A stretch of 64,000 nucleotides of DNA from Zafaria ginkgonis (lineage in GTDB: Bacteria > Actinomycetota > Actinomycetes > Actinomycetales > Micrococcaceae), in the NCBI RefSeq assembly GCF_039540195.1, contig NZ_BAABEO010000017.1, positions 62,001 to 126,000 on the forward strand, read 5' to 3'. The notes below the pieces were generated by a model. The model saw nothing but the letters and a program-made list of their open reading frames with translations. It was not told the origin of the DNA and searched no databases. How positions within the stretch are numbered: position 1 is the first letter of the stretch; each line of letters starts with the position of its first letter. Of this stretch, positions 24,571-33,980 are shown piece after piece. A program made the position numbers and the translations under genes.

Positions 24571-25929
24571 CTACTTTCCGAGCAGCGTGCGGGCCTCGGC
24601 CACCAAGGTGATGGAGCCGGTGACGAGGATGCCCCCGCCGAAGTCTTCGGCGGCGTCGGCGCGGCCGACGGCCCAGTCGAGGGCGTCGTCGAGCTTTTCC
24701 GTCACGTGGATGTCCGCCTCCGGGAAGCCGGCCTCCACCGCCAGCTCGCCCAGCTCGCCGGCCGGGATCGCCCGCGGGGAGGTGGACTGGGTCAGGCAGA
24801 TGTCCTCGACCAGGTCCTTGTACTGGGCGCGCAGTTCGGCGAGCATCGCCGGGGCGTCCTTCTCCCCCAGGATGCCGACCACCAGCACCAGCTTGCTGAA
24901 GCCGAACGTCTCCTTGAGCGCCTCGGCGCTGACGCGGATCCCGTCCGGGTTGTGCCCGGCGTCGACGACGACGGTCGGCGAGGTGCGCACCACCTCGAGG
25001 CGCCCGGGGCTGGAGGCGCTGGCGAAGCCCTCGCGGACGACGTCGGCACTGAGCGGCTTCTCGCCGCCGCCGATGAACGCCTCGACGGCGGCCAGCGCGA
25101 CGGCGGCGTTCTGTGCCTGGTGGGCCCCGTGCAGCGGCAGCGCGATGTCCGTGTACCGGTCGGCCAGGCCCTGGAGGACCAGCTGCTGGCCGCCCACGGC
25201 CAGGTTGCGGGACTCGACGCCGAACTCGACGCCCTGGAAGCGGAACGGAACGCCGACCTCGCGGGCCCGCTCCAGCAGCACGTCGGCGGCCTCGGCCTGC
25301 TGCGCGGCGCTGACCAGGAAGCCGCCGGGCTTGATGATCCCGGCCTTCTCCCAGGCGATCTCCTCGACGGTGTCGCCGAGCAGGTCGGTGTGGTCCAGCG
25401 AGATGGGGGTGACCACGCTGACGGCGCCGTCGCCGACGTTGGTGGCGTCGGTGATCCCGCCCAGGCCGACCTCGATGATGGCCACGTCGACCGGCTCGTC
25501 GGCGAAGACCGCGAAGGCGAGCACGGTGACGGCCTCGAAGTAGGTCAGCCGGTTCTCGCCCTTGGCCTCCAGCTCGCCGTCGACGATCTGCAGGTACGGG
25601 CGGATCTCGTCCCAGATCCGCACGAACGTCTCGTCCGGGCACGGCTCGCCGTCGATGCTGATGCGCTCGGTGACCTTGGCCAGGTGCGGGCTGGTGTAGC
25701 GGCCGGTCCGCAGCCCGTGCGCGCCCAGCAGCGACTCGATCATCCGGGCCGTGGAGGTCTTCCCGTTGGTGCCGGTGATGTGGATGATCGGGTAGGCCCT
25801 GTTCGGCTCCCCGAGCACCTCCATCGCCCGGCGCATCGGCTCCATGCGGGGCTCGATCTTGTTTTCGGGCGCGCGGCCGAGCAGTTCGGCGTAGACGCTT
25901 TCCACGGAGAACTCGTCGAACCCGCTCAT
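24571..25929 (-). CDS. folC: Folylpolyglutamate synthase / dihydrofolate synthase
   Basis: FolC adds glutamate to dihydropteroate and then to folates. It has 452 residues from ATG 25929. The P-loop is HITGTNGKTSTARMI, and EVGLGGITDATN, SLDHTDLLG, EKAGIIKPG and VVVDAGHNPDG are Mur-ligase-family motifs. Its ATG overlaps the ileS stop (ATGA), so it is translated with ileS. A much longer open frame through ileS is a shadow. Confidence 0.96.
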   Translation of the reverse strand: MSGFDEFSVESVYAELLGRAPENKIEPRMEPMRRAMEVLGEPNRAYPIIHITGTNGKTSTARMIESLLGAHGLRTGRYTSPHLAKVTERISIDGEPCPDETFVRIWDEIRPYLQIVDGELEAKGENRLTYFEAVTVLAFAVFADEPVDVAIIEVGLGGITDATNVGDGAVSVVTPISLDHTDLLGDTVEEIAWEKAGIIKPGGFLVSAAQQAEAADVLLERAREVGVPFRFQGVEFGVESRNLAVGGQQLVLQGLADRYTDIALPLHGAHQAQNAAVALAAVEAFIGGGEKPLSADVVREGFASASSPGRLEVVRTSPTVVVDAGHNPDGIRVSAEALKETFGFSKLVLVVGILGEKDAPAMLAELRAQYKDLVEDICLTQSTSPRAIPAGELGELAVEAGFPEADIHVTEKLDDALDWAVGRADAAEDFGGGILVTGSITLVAEARTLLGK

Positions 25930-28900
25930 GCCTGGGCTCCCGTCACGGTTGCGGCGGCAACGGTGACCACCGGTTCGGCGGCGTCGGGGGCCACCTCCAG
26001 CACCAGGTCCACGGTCAGGGTTTCGCCCTTGAGCAGCTCCGCGTTGGCGCGCAGGGCCTCCACGGTGGCCGCATCGGCCGCGATCACGGTGCGGATGCGG
26101 TCGCCGACGGTGAGGTCGGCGTCCTTGCGGGCCTGCTGCACGGCGCGGACCATGTCCCGGGCGGTGCCCTCGGCCTCGAGCTCGGCGGTGACCTCGGTGT
26201 CCAGCACCACGAACCCGCCGCCGGGCAGGACGGCCGCGGCCACGGAGGCTCCGCCGTCGTGCTCCTCCACCACGGTTTCCAGCGTGTACTCGTGCGGCTC
26301 CAGCGGCAGGCCGCCGGAGACCACGGTGCCGTCGGCCTCCACCGACCAGTCCCCGGACTTGGAGCCCTTGATGGCCTGCTGGACGCCCTTGCCCAGGCGC
26401 GGTCCGGCGGCGCGGGCGTTGACCACCAGCTTCTGGCTGATGCCGAACTCGCCGGCGTCGGCCTCGGAGGCGTCCAGCAGGGTCACCCCGCGCAGGTTCA
26501 GCTCGTCGGCGATGATCGCGGCGTAGGTGCCGTCCAGGTCCCTGGCGCCCTCGGTGGCCACGGTCAGCCCGTTCAGCGGCAGGCGCACGCGCAGGTTGGC
26601 GCCCTTGCGCAGCGAGGAGCCGACCGAGCAGATGCGGCGGGTGGCGTCCATGCGGGCCACCAGGCCGGCGTCGCGCGGGAAGAGTTCGGCGTCCGGCCAG
26701 TCGGCCAGGTGCACCGAGCGCCCGCCGGTCAGCCCGCGCCAGATCTCCTCGGTCGCCAGCGGCAGCAGCGGGGCGGCCACGCGGCACAGCGCCTCGAGGC
26801 AGGTGTAGAGGACGTCGAAGGCCTCGGTGTTCTCGTCGAAGAAGCGCTGGCGGGACCGGCGCACGTACCAGTTGGTCAGCGTGTCCATGTACTGGCGCAC
26901 CGCCTCGCAGGCGTCGGAGATCTCGTAGGCGTCGAACGCGGCGGTGGCCTCACGGACCAGGTCGCCGGTGGCGGCAAGCATGTAGCGGTCCAGCGGGTCG
27001 GCGGCGTCGTGGGCCAGCTTCGCGTCGTAGCCGGCGCCGCCGTTGGCCGCGTTGGTGTAGAGGCTGAAGAAGTGCCACACGTTCCACATCGGCAGCAGCA
27101 CCTGGCGCACGCCCTCGCGGATGCCCTGCTCGGTGACCACCAGGTTGCCGCCGCGCAGGATCGGGGAGGCCATCAGGAACCAGCGCATGGCGTCGGAGCC
27201 GTCGCGGTCCAGGACCTCGTTGACGTCCGGGTAGTTGCGCAGCGACTTGGACATCTTCTGCCCGTCGGAGCCGAGCACGATGCCGTGGCTGATGACGTTG
27301 CGGAACGCCGGGCGGTCGAAGAGCGCGGTGGCCAGGACGTGCATGGTGTAGAACCAGCCGCGGGTCTGGCCGATGTACTCGACGATGAAGTCCGCCGGGT
27401 TGTGCCCGTCGAACCAGTCCTTGCTCTCCATCGGGTAGTGCACCTGGGCGTACGGCATCGAGCCGGAGTCGAACCAGACGTCCAGCACGTCCTCGACGCG
27501 GCGCATCATGGACTGGCCCGTGGGGTCCTCCGGGTTGGGGCGGACCAGCTCGTCGATGAACGGGCGGTGCAGGTCCACCTCGCCGGCGTGGTTGCGCGGC
27601 AGCGTGCCGAAGGCGGCCTCGATCTCCTCCAGGGAGCCGTAGACCTCGCGGCGCGGGTACTCGGGGTTGTCCGACTCCCAGACCGGGATCGGGGAGCCCC
27701 AGAAGCGGTTGCGGCTGATCGACCAGTCGCGCGCGTTCTCCAGCCACTTGCCGAACTGGCCGTCCTTGACGTTGCCCGGGATCCAGTTGATCTCCTGGTT
27801 CAGCTCCAGCATGCGGTCCTTGATCTTGGTGACCTCGACGTACCAGGAGGAGATCGCGCGGTAGATCAGCGGGGTGCGGCAGCGCCAGCAGTGCGGGTAG
27901 GAGTGCTCGTAGCTGGCCGTGCGGACCAGGCGGGCGTCGGCCTTGAGGACGTTGGTGATGGTCTTGTTCGCGTCGAAGACCTGCACGCCGGCGATCTCCG
28001 CCAGCGGCCCCTCGGCGAACAGCGGCAGGAACTTCGCGCCTTCGTCGATGGAGAGGACCACGGGGATGCCGTTGGCCTCGCAGACCTTCTGGTCGTCCTC
28101 GCCGTAGGCCGGGGCCTGGTGGACGATGCCGGTACCGTCGGTGGTGGTGACGTAGTCGGCCACCACGATCCGCCAGGCGTTCTGCGTGCCCCACTTCTCG
28201 GTGTCCGCGAACGTGTCCCAGAGCGGTTCGTAGGAGATGCCCTCCAGCTCGGAGCCCAGGAAGGTGGCCTCGACCGCCTCGGCCGCCGCGGCGGCGTCGT
28301 CGTATCCGAGGTCCTTCGCGTAGGAGGCGAGCAGGTCCGAGGCCAGCAGGAAGCGGCCGGAGGCCGCGGACGCCTTGACGCCGTGGGGGCCGGCCGGCAC
28401 GACGACGTAGGCCACCTCGGGCCCGACGGCGAGGGCCAGGTTGGTCGGCAGGGTCCAGGGGGTGGTGGTCCAGGCCAGCGCCTGCACGCCGGCGAGCGCC
28501 CGGGAGGCCGCGGTTTCCCCGGCGAGCAGCGGGAAGGTGACCGTGACGGTCTGGTCCTGGCGGTTCTTGTAGACGTCGTCGTCCATGCGCAGCTCGTGGT
28601 TGGACAGCGGGGTCTCGTCCTGCCAGCAGTACGGGAGCACGCGGAAGCCCTGGTAGGTCAGGCCCTTCTCGTGCAGCTGCTTGAAGGCCCAGATGACCGA
28701 TTCCATGTACTCGACGTTGAGCGTCTTGTAGTCGTTCTCGAAGTCCACCCAGCGGGCCTGGCGGGTGACGTAGGTCTGCCATTCGTGGGTGTACTTGAGC
28801 ACGGACTCGCGGCAGGCGTCGTTGAACTTGTCGATGCCCATGGCCATGATCTGGTTCTTGTCCGTCATGCCCAGCTGCTTCATGGCCTCCAGCTCGGCGG

Positions 28901-29210
28901 GCAGCCCGTGGGTGTCCCAGCCGAAGCGGCGTTCCACCTTGTGGCCGCGCTGGGTCTGGTAGCGGGCGACCAGGTCCTTGACGTAGCCGGTGAGCAGGTG
29001 GCCGTAGTGCGGCAGGCCGTTGGCGAAGGGCGGGCCGTCGTAGAAGACGAACTCGTTGGTGCCGCCCTCGGCGTCGCGGCCGTCGATGGAGGCCTGGAAG
29101 GTACCGTCGGCGTCCCAGTACTTCAGGACGCGTTCCTCGATCTCGGGGAAGCGGGGGGAGGCGGGCGTGGTGCCCTGCGGGTCGGTTGAGGCCTTGGGAT
29201 AGCTGGTCAT
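25926..29210 (-). CDS. ileS: Isoleucyl-tRNA synthetase, eukaryote-like type
   Basis: It has 1094 residues from ATG 29210; the apparent ORF reaching 30155 is extension through the leader. Class I signatures are HYGH (68-71) and KMSKS (652-656), with CP1 editing and anticodon-binding regions between and after. Length and motifs fit the eukaryote-like IleRS, which in other bacteria is linked to low mupirocin sensitivity; whether that holds here is inference. Expression is controlled by the T-box upstream. It is first in ileS-folC-DUF4233. Confidence 0.97.
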   Translation of the reverse strand: MTSYPKASTDPQGTTPASPRFPEIEERVLKYWDADGTFQASIDGRDAEGGTNEFVFYDGPPFANGLPHYGHLLTGYVKDLVARYQTQRGHKVERRFGWDTHGLPAELEAMKQLGMTDKNQIMAMGIDKFNDACRESVLKYTHEWQTYVTRQARWVDFENDYKTLNVEYMESVIWAFKQLHEKGLTYQGFRVLPYCWQDETPLSNHELRMDDDVYKNRQDQTVTVTFPLLAGETAASRALAGVQALAWTTTPWTLPTNLALAVGPEVAYVVVPAGPHGVKASAASGRFLLASDLLASYAKDLGYDDAAAAAEAVEATFLGSELEGISYEPLWDTFADTEKWGTQNAWRIVVADYVTTTDGTGIVHQAPAYGEDDQKVCEANGIPVVLSIDEGAKFLPLFAEGPLAEIAGVQVFDANKTITNVLKADARLVRTASYEHSYPHCWRCRTPLIYRAISSWYVEVTKIKDRMLELNQEINWIPGNVKDGQFGKWLENARDWSISRNRFWGSPIPVWESDNPEYPRREVYGSLEEIEAAFGTLPRNHAGEVDLHRPFIDELVRPNPEDPTGQSMMRRVEDVLDVWFDSGSMPYAQVHYPMESKDWFDGHNPADFIVEYIGQTRGWFYTMHVLATALFDRPAFRNVISHGIVLGSDGQKMSKSLRNYPDVNEVLDRDGSDAMRWFLMASPILRGGNLVVTEQGIREGVRQVLLPMWNVWHFFSLYTNAANGGAGYDAKLAHDAADPLDRYMLAATGDLVREATAAFDAYEISDACEAVRQYMDTLTNWYVRRSRQRFFDENTEAFDVLYTCLEALCRVAAPLLPLATEEIWRGLTGGRSVHLADWPDAELFPRDAGLVARMDATRRICSVGSSLRKGANLRVRLPLNGLTVATEGARDLDGTYAAIIADELNLRGVTLLDASEADAGEFGISQKLVVNARAAGPRLGKGVQQAIKGSKSGDWSVEADGTVVSGGLPLEPHEYTLETVVEEHDGGASVAAAVLPGGGFVVLDTEVTAELEAEGTARDMVRAVQQARKDADLTVGDRIRTVIAADAATVEALRANAELLKGETLTVDLVLEVAPDAAEPVVTVAAATVTGAQA

Positions 29211-29234
29211 CGGCGGCACAGTCCTGGCGTGGTC

Positions 29235-29575
29235 GGCGTCCGAAGGGGGCGCCTGGTCCTGGCACGGGGACGGAGATCCCGGCTCTCTTTCGCCGGGCAC
29301 CGCGGTACCACCCCGTTTGCATGGGCCCGTCCTCCGCGGCACCGGGTCGTGAAACCGGCTTGCGATGGTCCCGCGGGACCGTGTCCGGAAGGAGCATGGT
29401 CCCGAAAGGGCCTGGACGGGCGGCCATGCCGCTCGTTGTCTGCTGTGACGGGCATACCCGTCCGGTTCTACTGGGCCCTTCGTGCAGGTCCGCAGGGGTT
29501 CCTGCGCACCGCCGGTGGGGGCTTTTCTTCCGGAGGCTCGCCGGTGATGGCCGGGTCGACGCCGATGCCTCAAGT
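29235..29575 (-). promoter_or_regulatory. Ile T-box riboswitch of ileS (translational type)
   Basis: On the minus strand, a -10 (TAGACT, 29573-29578) precedes a leader of about 350 nt. Near its 5' end is CATCACCGGCGAGCC with specifier ATC at 29546-29548, then TCCGGAAGAA, as in short-Stem-I actinobacterial ileS T-boxes. The T-box GGGGTGGTACCGCGG is at 29300-29314, followed by pairing CCCCGT. Uncharged tRNA-Ile would free the ileS ribosome site. No U-tract terminator is seen, which fits translational control. Confidence 0.92.
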
Positions 29576-29656
29576 CTAACCGACCAGGACGGGAGCCGGC
29601 GCGTCGTCGAGGCGGGGATCCGGACGGGCTCGGGGGTGCGGGTCGCGGCCGCCCAA

Positions 29657-29722
29657 CCGGAGCATCCGGCAACCACCGGAGGTACATTGGGCAGGTGTTT
29701 TCCGGATGCCCCGGCCCAGGGG
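29657..29722 (+). repeat. 66-bp direct repeat, copy A
   Basis: It starts CCGGAGCATCCGGCA and ends with CCGG and CCCAGGGG. Inner arms GCATCCGG (29662-29669) and CCGGATGC (29702-29709) can form a hairpin. Copy B, with about 80 % identity and equal length, lies on the other side of the DUF1801 gene. Confidence 0.85.
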
Positions 29723-29738
29723 CTGGAAGGGGATGTCG

Positions 29739-30071
29739 ATGAACACTGTCCCGGACTACAACGCCGCCCTCGATCCCCCGCTGCGGGACGTCGCCGACCG
29801 TTTGGCGGAGCTGCTCGGCGACGGCCTGCCGGAGCTGGAGGCGACCTTGTGGCACGCCCAGCCGGTGTGGATGCACGGCAAGCACCCGGTCGCCGGCTAC
29901 AAGGCGTTCCCCCGGTACGTGACCCTGATGCTGTGGGTGGGGCCGGAGTTCCACGATCCGGCCGGAGTCCTGCAGCCGGCAGGGAACCAGAACGTGGTCA
30001 CCGTGAAGTACGAGCGGACCGAGGACATCCACGAGGACCTGGTCGGCGGGTGGCTGGCCCAGCTCGGCTGA
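29739..30071 (+). CDS. DUF1801 domain protein
   Basis: This protein has 110 residues from ATG 29739, placed 6 nt after AGGGG; ATG 29733 is too close to that site. PVWMHGKHPVAGYKAFPRYVTLMLW and EDIHEDLVGGWLAQL fit the small alpha/beta DUF1801 (YdhG-like) fold, whose role is not established. It is the only plus-strand gene here, between ileS and the sulfur cluster, and lies exactly between two 66-bp direct repeats. Confidence 0.75.
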   Translation: MNTVPDYNAALDPPLRDVADRLAELLGDGLPELEATLWHAQPVWMHGKHPVAGYKAFPRYVTLMLWVGPEFHDPAGVLQPAGNQNVVTVKYERTEDIHEDLVGGWLAQLG

Positions 30072-30092
30072 GCGCTCCCGCTGTCCGGCCCG

Positions 30093-30158
30093 CCGGAGCA
30101 TCCGGCACCTGCCCGGGGTTGTGCGGGCGGGTGTTTTCCGGATGCCCCGGTCCAAGGG
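30093..30158 (+). repeat. 66-bp direct repeat, copy B
   Basis: It has the same 15-bp start and the same TTTTCCGGATGCCCCGG block as copy A, with arms at 30098-30105 and 30138-30145. It follows the DUF1801 stop by 21 bp and could act as its terminator as well as mark a duplication. Confidence 0.85.
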
Positions 30159-30203
30159 TTCGGTCCAAGGGGTCGGTTCAGGACTTCGACAGAGGGGCCC
30201 GGC

Positions 30204-31652
30204 CTACGCGCGGGCCTCCAGCGGGCGGGAGAGCTCCACCATGCGCTCGCGGTCCACGACCTTGATGCGTTCGCGCTGCACGGGCCCGGCGGCGGTCGGC
30301 ACCGGGGCGGCGTCCGCACCGAGCGCGCGTTCGTGCTCGTCCAGCTTCAGCCAGCCTTCCCAGGTGGTGTACGCAACGCCGCGGGCCTGGAGGTGGTCCT
30401 CGATGGAGGCCTCCGTTGCGGCCGGCGGCAGCTGTCCCAGCTCGGCCAGCAGGTGGGTGATGGTCTCCAGCGCGTCGCCCTTGGTGTGCCCGATCAGGCC
30501 CACGGGGCCGCGCTTGATCCAGCCGGTCGTGTACAGCCCCGGCACATGGGCTCCGTCGCCGTCGAGCACCCGCCCGCCGTCGTTGGGGACCACCCCGGTG
30601 TTCGCGTCGAACTCGAGGCCCGGCAGCGGGGAGCCGAAGTAGCCGATGGCGCGGTAGACGGCCTGCACCGGGTAGTCGAGCAGCTCGCCGGTGCCGCGCA
30701 CCTGGCCGGTGCCGTCCAGTTCCTGGCGCTCGAACCGGATCCCGGAGACCTTGCCGTCCTCGCCGAGGACCTCCACGGGGTTGTGCAGGAAGTGCAGGTG
30801 CAGGCGGCGGCTGGCCGGGGCGCGGTCCTCCCGCTCCTCCTGCTCAATCAGCCAGTTGGTGAGGGTGGAGACCATGGTCTTGGTCTGGTTGTTGGTCTTG
30901 ATGGCGGCATCGGAGGCCTCGTCGAACTCGAAGTCCTCCGGGTAGAGCACGATGTCCACGTCGTGGCTGTGGCTCAGTTCCCGCAGCTCCAGCGGGGTGA
31001 ACTTCACCTGCGCCGGGCCGCGGCGGCCGAACACGTGCACGTCGGTGACCGGCGAGGCCAGGAGCCCGGCATGCACGTTCTCGGGAATCTCGGTGACCAG
31101 CAGCTCGGCCGGGTGCTTGGACAGCACGCGGGCCACGTCCAGGGCCACGTTGCCGTTGCCGATGACCGCGATCTCCGTCGCCTCCAAGGGCCATTCGCGC
31201 GGCACGTCCGGGTGCCCGTCGTACCAGGAGACGAAGTCCGCGCCGCCGAAGGAGCCCTCCAGGCCGATGCCGGGGATGTTCAGGTCGGCGTCCCGGATCG
31301 CGCCGGTGGCGAAGATCAGCGCGTCGTAGTGCTCGCGCAGCGCCTGCAGGTCCACGTCCGTGCCGAAGTCCACGTTGCCGAAGAAGCGGATGTCCCCGCG
31401 GTCCAGGACCTTGTGCAGGGCGTTGACGATGCCCTTGATGCGCGGGTGGTCCGGGGCCACGCCGTAGCGGATCAGCCCGTAGGGGGCCGGGTAGCGGTCG
31501 AACAGGTCGATCGCCAGGCTGAGCGCCCCGGAGGCGACGGGTTCGGACTTGGTGAGCAGGTCCGCGGCGTACACGCCGGCCGGACCGGCGCCGATGATGG
31601 CCACGCGGAGCGGACGCTTGGTGAGGTGGTCGGGAATGGTGGTCTGGCTCAA
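30204..31652 (-). CDS. fprA: Ferredoxin-NADP reductase, FprA (adrenodoxin reductase) type
   Basis: It has 482 residues from TTG 31652, with AGGAG 7 nt upstream. The FAD site is VAIIGAGPAGVYAADLL, and the NADP site is IAVIGNGNVALDVARVL. GLIRYGVAPDHP and TTGWIKRGPVGLIGHTKGDA are family signatures. It moves electrons between NADPH and ferredoxin. As the last gene of the sulfur cluster it most likely powers the ferredoxin-dependent sulfite reductase encoded upstream. It is 19 bp after cysG. Confidence 0.95.
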   Translation of the reverse strand: MSQTTIPDHLTKRPLRVAIIGAGPAGVYAADLLTKSEPVASGALSLAIDLFDRYPAPYGLIRYGVAPDHPRIKGIVNALHKVLDRGDIRFFGNVDFGTDVDLQALREHYDALIFATGAIRDADLNIPGIGLEGSFGGADFVSWYDGHPDVPREWPLEATEIAVIGNGNVALDVARVLSKHPAELLVTEIPENVHAGLLASPVTDVHVFGRRGPAQVKFTPLELRELSHSHDVDIVLYPEDFEFDEASDAAIKTNNQTKTMVSTLTNWLIEQEEREDRAPASRRLHLHFLHNPVEVLGEDGKVSGIRFERQELDGTGQVRGTGELLDYPVQAVYRAIGYFGSPLPGLEFDANTGVVPNDGGRVLDGDGAHVPGLYTTGWIKRGPVGLIGHTKGDALETITHLLAELGQLPPAATEASIEDHLQARGVAYTTWEGWLKLDEHERALGADAAPVPTAAGPVQRERIKVVDRERMVELSRPLEARA

Positions 31653-31671
31653 GGGGTTTCTCCTGGGGGTG

Positions 31672-33033
31672 TTACCGGGCCGCGAGGCTGAGGCCTCGGG
31701 CGGGGACGTTTGCGGCGGTGACGGATGAAGGAGTGGCTGCGGGGACGGCTTCTTCGGGCGCGGCTTCTGGGGCCGTAGTTTCGGAGACGGGGCCCGCGTA
31801 CGGGCTCAGGCTGACGACGCGCCCGATCACGATGACGGCCGGGTTGCCGATGCGGGCGCGCCCGGCGTCGGCGGCGATCGTCTCCAGGGTGCCGATGCAC
31901 ACGCGCTGTTCGGGGGTCCAGCCGCGTTCGACGATGCCGACCGGGGTCGCCGGGTCCATGCCGCGGGCCAGCAGTCCGGCCACGGACTCCCCCAGCCGGG
32001 CGATGCCCATCAGCAGCACCAGCGTGTGGTCCTGGCGCACCGGCACCTCGCCGAGGTCCTGGTGCCCGGTGACGACGCTGAACCCGGTGGCCAGTCCGCG
32101 GTGGGTGACCGGGATGCCGGCGGCCGCCGGCACCGAGACCGCGCTGGTGACCCCGGGGACCACCTCGACGTCGATGCCGCGGGCACGGGCATAGGCCGCC
32201 TCCTCGCCGCCGCGGCCGAGGACGTAGGGGTCCCCGCCCTTGAGCCGCACCACCAGGTGTCCGGCGCGCGCCTCGGCGACGAGGATTTCGTTGATCTCCT
32301 CCTGGGTGGCCAGGTGGGCGCCGGGGGCCTTGCCGACCTCGATGACGCGCACGGCGGGGTCCAGCTCGGCCAGCAGGCCGCGCGGGCCCAGCCGGTCCGC
32401 CACCACGACGTCGGCCTCGGCGAGCAGGGTGCGTCCGCGCACCGTGATCAGCCCGATGTCCCCCGGTCCGCCGCCGACCAGCGCGATGCGACCGGCCTCA
32501 GCAGTGGTGGCGGAAGCCGCCGGGCCGGAAGAAGCCGCCGTCTTGGAAGAAGCCGCAGGCCGGCGGTGGCGCAGCGGGAGCGCGCCGGTGGCGTGGCTGA
32601 CCCGGATCGCGTCGCGGATCGCGGCGGCACGGCGCGGGTCGGCCGCGGTGTTCACGGCGACCACGACGTCGTCGAAGCGGGCGACGGCGGGCGTCCAGGC
32701 CGAGGCGGTGGCGTGGTCGGTGGCGTTGACGCACCACAGCCGGCGGGCCTCGGCATCAGCTCCGACGCGCGCGTCCGTGGCCGGGCAGCCGGTGGCGGTG
32801 TGCACCAGCCACGCCTCGTCGAGGTCGCCCTCGGCGTAGTCGCGGCGCTGCCAGTCGATCAGTCCGTTCTCTGCCAGGTCGCGCAGCTCGGGGTGCGCGG
32901 CGGGGGCGATCAGGCGCACCCGGGCCCCGGCGTCGAGCAGCGCGCCGATGCGGCGGGCCGTCACGGCGCCGGCGCCGACCATCACGACGGTGCGGCCGAG
33001 CAGGCGGAGGCTGGCGGGATAGAGGTCGCTCAC
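31672..33033 (-). CDS. cysG: Uroporphyrinogen-III methyltransferase fused to precorrin-2 dehydrogenase domain
   Basis: It has 453 residues from GTG 33033, overlapping the permease stop by 4 bp. Residues 1 to about 150 form an NAD-binding domain (TVVMVGAGAVTARRIGALL, NTAADPRRAAAIRDAI). A 30-residue Ser/Ala linker follows, then SUMT from about 183 (IALVGGGPGDIGLITVRG, VVRLKGGDPYVLGRGGEE, GITSAV-like loop). It makes precorrin-2 and sirohydrochlorin for siroheme. Compared with classical CysG, the helical dimerisation/chelatase part between the domains is missing, so iron insertion probably needs the CbiX protein. Confidence 0.92.
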   Translation of the reverse strand: MSDLYPASLRLLGRTVVMVGAGAVTARRIGALLDAGARVRLIAPAAHPELRDLAENGLIDWQRRDYAEGDLDEAWLVHTATGCPATDARVGADAEARRLWCVNATDHATASAWTPAVARFDDVVVAVNTAADPRRAAAIRDAIRVSHATGALPLRHRRPAASSKTAASSGPAASATTAEAGRIALVGGGPGDIGLITVRGRTLLAEADVVVADRLGPRGLLAELDPAVRVIEVGKAPGAHLATQEEINEILVAEARAGHLVVRLKGGDPYVLGRGGEEAAYARARGIDVEVVPGVTSAVSVPAAAGIPVTHRGLATGFSVVTGHQDLGEVPVRQDHTLVLLMGIARLGESVAGLLARGMDPATPVGIVERGWTPEQRVCIGTLETIAADAGRARIGNPAVIVIGRVVSLSPYAGPVSETTAPEAAPEEAVPAATPSSVTAANVPARGLSLAAR

Positions 33034-33980
33034 GCGGAGTGTCCTTTCGCGAGGCCCCGGCGCGCCAGCAGGGCGCGTTCAACCGGGGCGAAGAGCAGCA
33101 GTTCGACGAGGATGCCGACCACCAGGATGGCCAGGATCGCGGTGATCACCAGGCCCATGTCGGAGAGGTCGCGGCCCTGCTGCAGCAGCGAGCCGAGCCC
33201 GAAGCCGATGGAGCCGCCGACCGCGATGATTTCCGCGGCCATCAGGGAGCGCCAGGAGAACGCCCACCCCTGCTTGAGTCCGCCGAGGTAGCCGGGCAGC
33301 GCCGCCGGCAGCGTGATCAGCAGCGTGTGCTGCCAGCGGCTGGCGCCGAGCACGTGGCCGACCTGGGCGTAGTGGGGCGGGATGGTGTCGATGCCGGCGA
33401 GCAGCCCGTTGATGATCGACGGGGTGGCACCCATCAGCACCACGAAGTACACGGTGGCGTCGGTCAGCCCGAACCAGATGATCGCCGCCGGCACCCAGGC
33501 CACGGAGGGCAGCACCTGCAGCCCGGAGATCAGGGGCCCGACGGCGCGGCGCAGTGCCGGCAGCTGGGCCAGCACCAGCGCGATCGGGGTGCCGATCGCG
33601 ACCGCGATGAGGAACCCGAGGCCGCCGCGGGCCAGCGAGGTGCCCACCGCCTCCGCGAGCGCGCCGCTGGCGGCCTGCTCGGCAACGATCGCGGCCACCT
33701 GGCCGGGGCCCGGCAGCAGGTCGTCGCGCTTGATGCCGCTCCAGGCCAGGATCTGCCAGAGGCTGACCACCGCGGCCAGGGCGCCGAGCGGCCAGAGCAG
33801 GCGTGAGCCGAACGTGCCGCGCCTGGCGACCGGGTCGACGCGCTGGAGCTGGTCGAGGCCGGCCTCCAGCCGGCCGAGGTCGCTGGCGGACGGCGCCGCC
33901 GGTGCGGTGCGGGCCGGCGACGTCACGGTCGGTTCGGTGGACGGCTCTGATTTGGTGGACAGTGTCGATTCAGTGCCCAT
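33030..33980 (-). CDS. ABC transporter permease, sulfonate/nitrate (SsuC/TauC) type
   Basis: It has 316 residues from ATG 33980. A polar N-terminus of about 75 residues precedes six membrane helices. The ATPase-coupling EAA-like loop is in GHVLGASRWQHTLLITLPAALPGYLGGLKQGW, typical of the BPD_transp_1 permeases that import sulfonates, taurine or nitrate. It overlaps the ATPase gene by 11 bp. Its place inside a sulfur operon points to an organosulfur substrate. Confidence 0.88.
   Translation of the reverse strand: MGTESTLSTKSEPSTEPTVTSPARTAPAAPSASDLGRLEAGLDQLQRVDPVARRGTFGSRLLWPLGALAAVVSLWQILAWSGIKRDDLLPGPGQVAAIVAEQAASGALAEAVGTSLARGGLGFLIAVAIGTPIALVLAQLPALRRAVGPLISGLQVLPSVAWVPAAIIWFGLTDATVYFVVLMGATPSIINGLLAGIDTIPPHYAQVGHVLGASRWQHTLLITLPAALPGYLGGLKQGWAFSWRSLMAAEIIAVGGSIGFGLGSLLQQGRDLSDMGLVITAILAILVVGILVELLLFAPVERALLARRGLAKGHSA

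Noticed and set aside
26259..29189. 976-codon plus-strand frame opposite ileS
   Set aside because: It is a Val/Asp/Gly-rich shadow of the synthetase.
29211..30155. Upstream extension of ileS to 30155
   Set aside because: It would cross the T-box leader and the DUF1801 gene; ATG 29210 gives the family N-terminus.
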